Shown here: positions 1 through 6,310 of the stretch, in pieces
Layout: every line of letters begins with the position of its first letter
Position numbering within the stretch: position 1 is the stretch's first letter
Source of the DNA: Pyrinomonadaceae bacterium
Lineage (GTDB): Bacteria; Acidobacteriota; Blastocatellia; Pyrinomonadales; Pyrinomonadaceae
NCBI GenBank assembly: GCA_014379075.1
Contig: JACMMN010000133.1
Location: forward strand, 1 to 7,540
Reading direction: 5' to 3'
DNA length: 7,540 nt
Translations under genes and position numbers: made by a program
Notes under the pieces: model-generated
Seen by the model: the letters and a program-made list of their open reading frames with translations, nothing else
What the model was told of the DNA's origin: nothing
Databases searched by the model: none

Positions 1-222
1 AGATGATGGCTTCGCCATTCAAGGCGTTAGCGGGATTGAAAGAAATTCTAACTAAAAAGGAGGCGGGTTTGTTCTTTTGTCAGAAATCAGCACACCTCGA
101 AAGCACCCAAACCGGTGCCTATGCCAGAGGTGCGCTTGACATTATGGGGTAACTTCATAGATGACCCTATCTTCTCGAACGGTCGGCTCCAGTGTTATTG
201 TGCTGAGGATTCCTTTGGCTCC

Positions 223-843
223 TTACTTTAAAGTCTCGTGCGCTATCTTTAGACTTCCCGAGATATCGTCACGGTAGACGGGAATTTCCTCTTCGAATAG
301 CTTATTGATCAAATTACTTTGTTCTGATATATCAAACCTAGGTCTAATTAGAAGGTCTTTTCCAGTGAGCTTGATTACTACCCTACAGGCACTCGCCTCT
401 TTGCCAATCGGCATTTCGACTGGTGGAGCGAAATAATGTCGAATAAGGTCAACACAACTTTTCGTTGAGACCGCGTCAAACGATTTTGACCTCTTGAGAA
501 TTCGAAAGCTTGATTTTCGAAGGTTTTTCCCTTCAAGAAAAAGACCGCTTTCGTCTATAAAAGCGTGATCCATATCTAACTCCCGATTCTCACGGAGAAA
601 TCCCAACATTAGTGGCAAATAGGATTGCCTGTTAACCTGCCGTGTTTCTTTGAGGTAGCTGAAGAGCGCGTCGTTTTCTACGACTATCCTTCCAGAATAT
701 TGCTCAGATCTCACACTAAGAACGACAAAATAGCAATCATTACAGTTAACTTGACTTAAGACCCGCTCGTGAAACTTCGATCCTTGAGCAAAAACTGAAA
801 TAGTTGCTAGACAGATTAACAGCAGTAAAATTATGTTTTTCAT
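223..843 (-). CDS. Small exported protein of unknown family; candidate immunity protein for the adjacent RHS tip
   Basis: I do not recognise the family. The 206-residue product opens with a signal peptide: Lys at 2, a hydrophobic run at 4-18, and a likely signal peptidase I cut after VFA at residues 17-19. The mature part should therefore be outside the cytoplasm. It has four cysteines (C34, C37 as a CxxC, C130, C153), which could pair as disulfides, and no obvious catalytic motif. The start is supported by GAGG (complement of CCTC at 851-854) seven bases before the ATG. It lies 31 bp after the stop of the RHS tip gene on the same strand, the usual place of an immunity gene. An exported immunity protein would fit a toxin acting in or crossing the periplasm. 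Base composition is about 41% GC by hand count over 241-840, clearly lower than pilT, which suggests acquired DNA. The frame stays open for 26 more codons after the TAA (see findings). The coding call is firm; the immunity role is inferred from position. Confidence 0.75.
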   Translation of the reverse strand: MKNIILLLLICLATISVFAQGSKFHERVLSQVNCNDCYFVVLSVRSEQYSGRIVVENDALFSYLKETRQVNRQSYLPLMLGFLRENRELDMDHAFIDESGLFLEGKNLRKSSFRILKRSKSFDAVSTKSCVDLIRHYFAPPVEMPIGKEASACRVVIKLTGKDLLIRPRFDISEQSNLINKLFEEEIPVYRDDISGSLKIAHETLK

Positions 844-874
844 AAGTTGACCTCGCTGGCTGATTTTTTAGGTG

Positions 875-1714
875 TTACGGTCTCGATTTCGGAGAAAGTT
901 TAAGCGTCGGGCGTTTTCTCCTGGTGCTCCTGGGTTCGAGGAATCCCTCAAAATCTAAGTATGGCGAAATGTCTCGGCCGGCATACGTAGTTCTACAGGG
1001 TGTACATGCACCTGGAGCTTCTATCATCATCGCTCTATTCTCGATATTTACAGCGTCAATTTCCGTTCTTGGAATTGGTCCGAATGCATAGGCCGTATAT
1101 CTAGAGTCCATAATTCTTTCGTCACCCGCTCGCTCTATTCCCTTAAAACGCATCCACGCATGTCCGATTAGCTCATGCGCAAGAACAGCAAATGCCGGCA
1201 CAATACCGCTTGGACTCGCTTCATTCATATCATTCCAGTAAGCTGCCGGCTGTCCTGACCAGAAAATTGTGGTTCCTCGTCCGACTCGTTGACCAGGATC
1301 GGCTTGGTTGTTACTTGGGTTATCAGGATCGCGCATGATGTTGAAATTTTCCCGTGTACGAACCATATCTCGAACGGCTCCAGCGAGTACGGAGTCTTGT
1401 AACATAAACGTAATGTTGCTTGCCGCGTTTAGAACGTATTCATTACTACCTATATATTCTGAGCCATCTTCGTTTAGCAGACCCCCAAAGGTATATTCCA
1501 CTCTACGAGTGATGTTTTCCGTGATTTCTGTGCCGTCTGCGGTTGTCCTTGTACGAGTCTCGTCATAATATATCCAAATTCTTTGACCGGAAGGATCTAC
1601 ATACCTAAGCGGGTTGTTCCGAACATAGCAATACAGATTCCAACTGCGCGGATCCAAGTCATATTCGCAAAGATCCGCACGGACGGAACGCGGACGAGGC
1701 GTCCGAGTTCCCAT
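875..1714 (-). CDS. Truncated RHS protein: end of the RHS core plus a zincin-like C-terminal toxin tip
   Basis: Residues 20-43 carry the end of an RHS core, DPRSWN then YVRNNPLRYVDPSG, the point after which RHS/polymorphic toxins switch to variable tips. The tip (44-279) holds HELIGH at residues 180-185 (1160-1177), a HExxH zinc-peptidase signature, with E218 and E225-N226 in the segment TEIDAVNIEN as candidates for the third zinc ligand. The spacing recalls M91/NleD-type effector peptidases, but I cannot assign the family. There is a CxxC at 237-240 and a strongly basic tail from 261. Full RHS proteins exceed 1,000 residues; only ~43 core residues remain. An in-frame TAA sits one codon before the ATG, no Shine-Dalgarno sequence is visible, and the first ~14 residues are encoded by a palindromic hairpin rather than RHS sequence. 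It may be an orphan toxin module, silent unless recombined into a full RHS gene, or simply a pseudogene. The next gene downstream is the likely immunity partner. Confidence 0.6.
   Translation of the reverse strand: MGTRTPRPRSVRADLCEYDLDPRSWNLYCYVRNNPLRYVDPSGQRIWIYYDETRTRTTADGTEITENITRRVEYTFGGLLNEDGSEYIGSNEYVLNAASNITFMLQDSVLAGAVRDMVRTRENFNIMRDPDNPSNNQADPGQRVGRGTTIFWSGQPAAYWNDMNEASPSGIVPAFAVLAHELIGHAWMRFKGIERAGDERIMDSRYTAYAFGPIPRTEIDAVNIENRAMMIEAPGACTPCRTTYAGRDISPYLDFEGFLEPRSTRRKRPTLKLSPKSRP
1685..1711. repeat. Palindromic hairpin at the truncated 5' end of the RHS tip
   Basis: GGAAC (1685-1689) pairs with GTTCC (1707-1711), and CGGACG (1691-1696) with CGTCCG (1700-1705), around an AGG loop. 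One G/A mismatch (1690/1706) interrupts the 11 pairs. It touches the ATG of the minus-strand RHS fragment, so the mRNA would fold just after the start codon. The encoded residues (GTRTPRPRSVRA) do not resemble an RHS core. I infer that a dispersed palindromic repeat replaced or broke the upstream part of the gene. Confidence 0.55.
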
Positions 1715-1779
1715 CGCTTATTATTGGCCCACAAGCGTTTTTCTATGAGTTTCCGCCGGACAGTTTGGGACGGAAATCC

Positions 1780-1808
1780 GGCACTTTTGGCCCTAAGTGC
1801 CTTTTTTT
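1780..1808 (+). terminator. Terminator-like hairpin with T-tract, plus strand
   Basis: GGCACTT (1780-1786) and AAGTGCC (1795-1801) form a perfect 7-bp stem around an 8-nt loop, followed at once by seven T (1802-1808). This is the form of an intrinsic terminator for plus-strand transcription. Both flanking genes are on the minus strand, where the hairpin is not followed by a T run, so it does not terminate them. It may block antisense transcription, or be a leftover of a lost plus-strand gene. Confidence 0.45.
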
Positions 1809-1810
1809 GC

Positions 1811-1891
1811 GGCTATGCTATTACGCCCCTTCCTAACGTGCGGGGCTTCTGTATTCGGTTTCACGCCGTCGTTACGAACGTGCGGGCTTTG
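1811..1891. repeat. Two degenerate tandem units of about 40 bp
   Basis: Two head-to-tail units are visible, roughly 1811-1851 and 1851-1891. They share the identical core AACGTGCGGG (1835-1844 and 1877-1886, 42 bp apart) preceded by ACGCC (1823 and 1863), and each ends in GGCTT or GGGCTTT. Within the units short dyads occur (GCCCC/GGGGC in the first, CGTT/AACG in the second). The GGGGCTTCTG end of unit 1 resembles the GGCTTCTG arm of the palindromic repeat at 2949-3025, so these may be decayed relatives. They fill the space just after the ATP-grasp gene. The relation to the other repeats is uncertain. Confidence 0.4.
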
Positions 1892-1895
1892 AAAC

Positions 1896-2915
1896 TTACT
1901 TTGCGGAGGCTCCTTTTTTGGCGGCGGGTTTCTTTTCTACCGGTTTTGCTTTTGGGGCAGCTTTTTTGACCGCTTTCCCAGCCGGGTTCAGCATTGCGGA
2001 CCATCGGTATTCGGGAGTGTCGAAACCGCTTGCGATCTTCTTTAGGATAAATTCGGTCATCGCGTTTACGATCCAGTTGTGGTTCTTTTCACCGACCGAG
2101 GCGATCTCGGCGTCGGGTGCCGGGTTCATGAAATCGATGGCGTATGGAATTCCGTCCTTTATGGCGAATTCCACTGTATTCAGATCGTAGCCTAGAGCAC
2201 GGCAGATGGTTTTTACATCCTTTTCGACGCGTGCGTGGAGTTCGGGGCTGAGATAATCATCGGCATCGACGTACTGCATCCCACTCAGATAAGGCTGCGA
2301 TGGATCATAAGGCATTATCAAAACCTTCTCCTGCCCGACACAGTAGCAGCGGACGAACTGATCGTACTCGATGCCTTCCTGCAAGGTCATGCAGAGAGTT
2401 CCGGTCTGATCGTAGACGTGCCAGAGCTCTTCGAGAGAGTGGATCTTGGACACATTCTTCCAGCCGCCGCCGTCGAACGGTTTGAGAAAGGCGGGAAAGC
2501 CTACATGGTCCACGATCCCCTGCCAGTCGAGCGGGAATTCGAGATTGCGAAGGCTTTCGGTGGTTATGCCTTCCATATATTTTTCCTGCGGAAGCAAAAC
2601 GGTCTTTGGGATCGCAACGCCAAGTTTCGACGCCAAAGCGAAGTTAAAAAACTTATCGTCCGCCGACCACCAGAAAGGATTATTGATTATAAAAGTGCCT
2701 TCGAGCGCCATCCGCTTCAAGGTGGCCCGGTAATAGGGGACTTCGTGGGAAATGCGGTCGACAATAACGTCGTAGCGTTTCGGTTCGTCAAGGCGGATGC
2801 CGCCGAAAGTTACCATCTCGGCCTCGACTTTGCCTTTGCCGTTCTCGTTTATACTTTTAATGATGGATTCGGGAAACGTTATCTCGCGTCCCGCTAATAT
2901 GCCAACTCGTTTCAT
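1896..2915 (-). CDS. ATP-grasp family ligase with a lysine/alanine-rich C-terminal tail
   Basis: The 339-residue protein has ATP-grasp order: an N-terminal pre-ATP-grasp part (1-85), a linker with ADDK (85-88) and LGVAIPKT (98-105), the ATP-binding lysine and glycine loop in FLKPFDGGGW (143-152), the hinge acidic residue in LQEGIEYDQFV (178-188), and the metal-binding end VEFAIKDG to DFMNPAPDAE (248-270), with E249, D261 and N264 as likely Mg ligands. Such enzymes join a carboxylate to an amine or thiol through an acyl-phosphate in the cytosol. The substrate cannot be read from the sequence. From about residue 312 to the end the protein becomes a K/A/P-rich tail, resembling histone H1-type basic tails. 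The ATG follows AAGGA (complement of TCCTT at 2929-2933) at 13 bases, a rather long spacing. It is transcribed alone, divergently from pilT, probably from the promoter at 3054-3082. RimK-like or peptide-ligase relatives are possible; I do not assign a gene name. Confidence 0.85.
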   Translation of the reverse strand: MKRVGILAGREITFPESIIKSINENGKGKVEAEMVTFGGIRLDEPKRYDVIVDRISHEVPYYRATLKRMALEGTFIINNPFWWSADDKFFNFALASKLGVAIPKTVLLPQEKYMEGITTESLRNLEFPLDWQGIVDHVGFPAFLKPFDGGGWKNVSKIHSLEELWHVYDQTGTLCMTLQEGIEYDQFVRCYCVGQEKVLIMPYDPSQPYLSGMQYVDADDYLSPELHARVEKDVKTICRALGYDLNTVEFAIKDGIPYAIDFMNPAPDAEIASVGEKNHNWIVNAMTEFILKKIASGFDTPEYRWSAMLNPAGKAVKKAAPKAKPVEKKPAAKKGASAK

Positions 2916-2948
2916 AATAAATTTAAAGTCCTTAATATAATTTTATTC

Positions 2949-3025
2949 GGCAGACGCCTGCCCGGTTAGTAAGGGCTTTGTCCAGGTCAGCCTTTTAAGC
3001 CCTCACTTACCGTCAGGCTTCTGCG
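2949..3025 (-). repeat. Palindromic intergenic repeat, copy A (REP/MITE-like)
   Basis: An imperfect inverted repeat: the left arm at 2949-2978 (GGCAGACGCCTG ... AAGGGCTT) pairs with the right arm at 2997-3025 (AAGCCC ... CAGGCTTCTGCG) around an 18-nt loop. Its reverse complement aligns end to end with the element at 6311-6384, including the asymmetric centre CTTAAAAG-GCTGACCT (complement of 2984-2999). So this is a family of elements with a defined orientation, and not just a chance hairpin. It lies between the proposed promoter and the start of the ATP-grasp gene, so it would fold in that mRNA's leader. No transposase gene is in the window; mobilisation in trans, as for REP elements with RAYT proteins, is an inference. 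Confidence 0.75.
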
Positions 3026-3053
3026 TTGATTTGATCGCCATCTAAAATCCTAA

Positions 3054-3082
3054 ATTTTAATAGATTAAATAAATCGTGGCAA
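3054..3082 (-). promoter_or_regulatory. Sigma70-like promoter for the ATP-grasp gene
   Basis: Read on the minus strand: TTGCCA (3082-3077, five of six to TTGACA), a 17-bp spacer, then TAAAAT (3059-3054, five of six to TATAAT), all in an AT-rich patch. Transcription would start near 3047, giving a leader of about 130 nt that includes the palindromic repeat at 2949-3025. Confidence 0.5.
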
Positions 3083-3204
3083 GGCAAATAACAGGATTGC
3101 GCAACGCACCGTTAAAGTAGTAAGCTAAGAAGCGGCAGCTTTCCGCGCCTCATAACTAGTTTCCCATTTACCTCAAATTCAGAACAGATCTTACTTCAAT
3201 TAAA

Positions 3205-4473
3205 ATGAACGACTTGGCAATTCCTTCGGAATACACCTCTGCAAAACTTCAGCCGAATATGGCATTCGCTCCGCAGTCCGGCGAGGCTCCCGTCTTGTCG
3301 AAGAACGTGCAGTCATTTCAGAACATCCTGCGCCGGATGCTTGCGGTCGATCCGAAAGTCAGCGATCTTATCTTTTCACCGGGCCGGCCGCCGCAGGTAG
3401 AACTTACGGGAGACCTTCAGGGCGTTCCGATCCCGGGACTCGACCAACTCGCGGCAGCGCAGATCAAAGCGATGGCCGACCTGATGCTGGAAGGCAACGA
3501 ACAAGGCCTGGAAACGCTGGAACGGAGAGGTTCTACCGATATTTCATACAGTGTCAACGGGCTCTGCCGGTTTCGCGTAAATATTTTCAAACAGCGGGGC
3601 ACGGTCGCAATTGTCATGCGCGTTATTCCGACGACAGTGCCGAACTGGCAGGAACTCAATCTGCCTGTCGGTGTTCGCAATGTATCCGAACTGAAGAATG
3701 GCCTGGTTCTGGTAACCGGGCCGACCGGATCAGGCAAATCGACGACGCTTGCCGCGGTCATCGATCTTATAAACGACACCAAAAAGTATCATATCGTTAC
3801 GATCGAAGACCCGATCGAATTCAGCCACGAGCATAAACTGAGCACGATCCATCAGCGTGAACTGCATTCCGACACACCGGATTTTGCGCTGGCACTTCGG
3901 GCGGCACTCAGACAGGCGCCGAAGGTCATTTTAGTCGGTGAGATGCGCGACCGGGAAACAATAGAAGTCGCGCTTGAGGCGGCCGAAACGGGCCACTTGG
4001 TCTTGTCCACGCTTCACACCATCGATGCCGCCAAAACCATCGACCGTATTATCGGCGTATTTCCAAAGACCGAGGAAGCCGCTATCCGAACGCGCCTTTC
4101 GCAATCGTTCCGGCGGATAATCTCTCAGCGGCTGATGCCGAAGGTCGGCGGCGGGCGCACCGCGGCTATCGAAATACTTGTATCGAATTCAAGAACGCGT
4201 GAATATATTGAAAAAGGTGAAAAAGAAGGCCGTTCGATAGTCGATGCGATGAACGACGGCGAAATGGAAGGAATGCAGACATTCGACCGCGAGCTTGAAA
4301 AAATGATCCGCGGCGGAGTGGTGAAAAGGGAAGTCGGCCTGGCCTACGCGACCAATGCGAACAACCTGGCACTTTCAATCAATGACCTGACCGGAGAAAC
4401 CGTATTGCCCGAAGCCGAACCGGAGCATAAAGAAACCGAGGCTGTTCCTGAGATCGAAGGGTTTGAAAGGTAA
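3205..4473 (+). CDS. pilT: PilT-family type IV pilus retraction ATPase
   Basis: A hexameric motor ATPase at the cytosolic base of type IV pili, which drives pilus retraction and twitching. The 422-residue product has the N-terminal PAS-like domain (about 35-150) and the secretion ATPase core: Walker A GPTGSGKST (172-180), Asp box TIEDPIEF (199-206), Walker B VILVGEMRD (241-249) with catalytic E246, and His box GHLVLSTLHT (263-272). The GMQTFD segment (356-361) matches the GMQTMD region typical of PilT rather than PilB; no PilB-type zinc-binding cysteine cluster is seen. It is longer than the usual ~345-370 residues: about 30 extra at the N-terminus and an acidic tail after 396. No Shine-Dalgarno sequence is visible before the ATG; the next in-frame ATG (M19) has none either, so the true start is uncertain. 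The gene stands alone, with no pilB, pilC or pilus assembly genes in the window, and its stop is 2 bp from that of the convergent gene. PilU or another paralogue cannot be excluded. Confidence 0.92.
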   Translation: MNDLAIPSEYTSAKLQPNMAFAPQSGEAPVLSKNVQSFQNILRRMLAVDPKVSDLIFSPGRPPQVELTGDLQGVPIPGLDQLAAAQIKAMADLMLEGNEQGLETLERRGSTDISYSVNGLCRFRVNIFKQRGTVAIVMRVIPTTVPNWQELNLPVGVRNVSELKNGLVLVTGPTGSGKSTTLAAVIDLINDTKKYHIVTIEDPIEFSHEHKLSTIHQRELHSDTPDFALALRAALRQAPKVILVGEMRDRETIEVALEAAETGHLVLSTLHTIDAAKTIDRIIGVFPKTEEAAIRTRLSQSFRRIISQRLMPKVGGGRTAAIEILVSNSRTREYIEKGEKEGRSIVDAMNDGEMEGMQTFDRELEKMIRGGVVKREVGLAYATNANNLALSINDLTGETVLPEAEPEHKETEAVPEIEGFER

Positions 4474-4475
4474 TG

Positions 4476-5327
4476 TTAACGATTTGCTTCCGGCAACAAC
4501 TCGTAGTTTCCCATCTCGCGATTATAGGAATCCAAAGCCCCGACCGAATCGGCGGTGGCGTCGAGCATTTGCTTGGTCATCGCAATTGAATCCGAAAGCT
4601 GCTCGAAATCGAGAAGTGAGAATTTCTCCGGCGTGGACATCGTTACGATCTCGTCATTCAGATAGCTGAAAAAGTTCTCGATCGACTGCAGCTGCCCTTC
4701 GACAAGTTTTACGCTTCGTTCGATCTCATCGAATGACGCTACGCGGCGTTTCAGTATCTCAACATTAGTCTGCTGAATACGCCTGGTCTTTTCGTCTCCC
4801 GCGCTTTCCATCGCACGGAAAGCCTGCGAAAGCTGATTGTGGACTGCCTGGCGGTTGATCGATTTCAAATGCTGCTTGCGGCGGCGGTAAACGTCGAGCA
4901 GATCGACAAAATCTTCCCATCGCTGGTCAAGTGTCCGTAAATTACTCGGCAGAGCACCTGCACCGGTGAATTTCTTGTAATTATCCTGGATCTTTTCCTT
5001 TAACCACCGAAGATATTCGACCGCTTCACGTTCGCGGGGAGTAAATGTCTTTATCAATTTCTCACGGTCGGCCTTATTTAAAGCACGCAGGCGGTCTTTT
5101 TCACGCTGGTTGACGAGCTGGCGGTACCACGGCAGGTTCGGTAGAAATAACAAATAGATCGCCTCACAAATTAGAGCGATAAGAAGCGGAATAACACTTC
5201 CGGTAAACGCAGCGGCTACGGCAAAGCCCGCCAGTCCCCAAAAATTAAATGGTTCTTTGACCGCCTCTTTGGCGTAACTCGAATTGAATTTGGTTATCTG
5301 CTGCTGGTATTTCGCCAAATCTGCCAT
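4476..5327 (-). CDS. Membrane-anchored coiled-coil protein, probable partner of PspA
   Basis: I do not recognise the family. The 283-residue protein has a short polar N-terminus (1-27), a hydrophobic stretch at about 29-63 (WGLAGFAVAAAF, then IPLLIALICEAIYLLFL) long enough for one long or two short membrane passes, and then a large, highly charged, mostly helical part (70-283) with long amphipathic runs that look like coiled coils. No enzyme motif or cysteine cluster is visible. It follows pspA on the same strand with a 49-bp gap and no terminator, so the two are probably co-transcribed. A membrane protein with a cytoplasmic coiled-coil domain next to pspA would make sense as a docking partner, in the way PspB/PspC serve in enterobacteria, although it is not similar to them by eye. 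The ATG has only a weak ribosome binding site. Its stop is 2 bp from that of pilT, with no terminator visible between them. Confidence 0.8.
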   Translation of the reverse strand: MADLAKYQQQITKFNSSYAKEAVKEPFNFWGLAGFAVAAAFTGSVIPLLIALICEAIYLLFLPNLPWYRQLVNQREKDRLRALNKADREKLIKTFTPREREAVEYLRWLKEKIQDNYKKFTGAGALPSNLRTLDQRWEDFVDLLDVYRRRKQHLKSINRQAVHNQLSQAFRAMESAGDEKTRRIQQTNVEILKRRVASFDEIERSVKLVEGQLQSIENFFSYLNDEIVTMSTPEKFSLLDFEQLSDSIAMTKQMLDATADSVGALDSYNREMGNYELLPEANR

Positions 5328-5376
5328 AAATAACTAGATGCTCACTTTTCGGCTAACGTTCGACACAGAATGGCTG

Positions 5377-6165
5377 TTAGTTTGACCGGTTCATATCGTT
5401 TGTTTCATTAACGATCACCTGATCTAGTACATCTTCTTCCTTAACTTCAGATTCGGCAGCGATCTGTTTGCCGGTCGAATTCGACGTTCCCGCACCGAGA
5501 AGGCCCATCTGCGATTTGTATTCGAGCAGTTTATCCTGAAGCTGAATATCCATCGCCTCGCGTTCTATATCCTGCATTTGCGTATCGACATTGCTCGATC
5601 CAAGCTGAAGTTTTGCTTCGGCGGCGGCGACACGGCGATCGATCTTCTCGCGCATTTCGTTGAAGGTCGAAGCATCGTCGCCGATGTTAAAGGTCTCCAT
5701 TGTCTGCGCAAGCTGCTCCTGCAATTTGGCCTGTTTCGCGGCGCTTATGAGCTGCATCGCCTCGGCGGTGCGCTTTTTCATGTTCAGTACGTAATTATCG
5801 CGGGCCTTGAGCGCCTGTTTGGAGGCCAATGAAGCATGTTCAAGCTGGGCTCCCGTCCGCGTCATGTCGATCTGCGCCTGTTGAAGCTGGCCGATATAAG
5901 CCGTCGCGATATCGTCGCGGCCCATTTTCACCGATGCTTTGATCTTCGAATCGAGATCCACAACCTGAGTCTCCAGGTTTTCGTGATTCTTGATCAAAAG
6001 CCGCTCGGTCGCCATTACTTGCGCCACCGAATTATTAAGTTCGGGAACGCGGTCGCGCATGTCGCGTATAGTCTGCTGGAGCACCAGTTCCGGGTTTTCG
6101 ATCCGGTCAAGCGCCGCGCCCGTATTCGCCCGAAACACTCTCATTATTCTAGCCCACAATCCCAT
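5377..6165 (-). CDS. pspA: PspA/IM30 family membrane-stress protein
   Basis: PspA/Vipp1 (IM30) proteins belong to the ESCRT-III superfamily and polymerise on the inner face of the cytoplasmic membrane to protect or remodel it under stress. The 262-residue product has the family layout: an amphipathic N-terminal helix (MGLWARIMRVFRAN, 1-14), the conserved segment DRIENPELVLQQTIRDMRD (20-38), and long charged helices to about residue 220 with almost no proline. A flexible acidic C-terminal extension follows (about 225-262), longer than in E. coli PspA (about 222 residues). The start is supported by AGGAG (complement of 6178-6182), 12 bases upstream. A possible extended -10 promoter is at 6260-6268. 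No sigma54 site or pspF gene is visible, so control appears to differ from the enterobacterial psp system. It is first of a two-gene unit with the membrane coiled-coil protein downstream. Confidence 0.92.
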   Translation of the reverse strand: MGLWARIMRVFRANTGAALDRIENPELVLQQTIRDMRDRVPELNNSVAQVMATERLLIKNHENLETQVVDLDSKIKASVKMGRDDIATAYIGQLQQAQIDMTRTGAQLEHASLASKQALKARDNYVLNMKKRTAEAMQLISAAKQAKLQEQLAQTMETFNIGDDASTFNEMREKIDRRVAAAEAKLQLGSSNVDTQMQDIEREAMDIQLQDKLLEYKSQMGLLGAGTSNSTGKQIAAESEVKEEDVLDQVIVNETNDMNRSN

Positions 6166-6259
6166 CGTATCTTTCCGCTCCTAAAAATTTGTATTAAACG
6201 AACTTTTCGCCAAATCCCACTACGATGGCGCTTACTTCAAAGTTGCATTTTCCGAAATC

Positions 6260-6268
6260 AGTATAACA
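6260..6268 (-). promoter_or_regulatory. Candidate extended -10 promoter for pspA
   Basis: On the minus strand the sequence reads TGTTATACT, that is TG-n followed by TATACT (five of six to TATAAT). The -35 region is poor, as allowed for extended -10 promoters. The leader would be near 90 nt. Nothing resembling a sigma54 GG-N10-GC pair was found nearby. Confidence 0.35.
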
Positions 6269-6310
6269 GGAAAATAAAATTTAGGAATAGCAAAGGCAAA
6301 GAGCTTTTTA

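Noticed and set aside
3..152. Plus-strand frame of 49 codons at the window edge, perhaps the end of a gene starting outside
   Set aside because: A second plus-strand frame is also open to position 55; neither translation is recognisable and no upstream context is available.
1583..1969. Plus-strand open frame of 128 codons across the RHS start and the repeats
   Set aside because: It overlaps two minus-strand genes and the terminator-like hairpin; the translation looks like antisense and repeat sequence.
2235..2897. Plus-strand open frame of 220 codons
   Set aside because: It lies entirely antisense to the ATP-grasp gene, whose motifs are unmistakable; no start signal and no recognisable product.
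3417..3782. Minus-strand open frame of 121 codons inside pilT
   Set aside because: Shadow of the Walker A region of pilT.
6166..6260. Sigma54 promoter before pspA, as in enterobacteria
   Set aside because: TTGGCGAAAAGTTCGT has a GG but no GC at the required spacing; the match is too poor.
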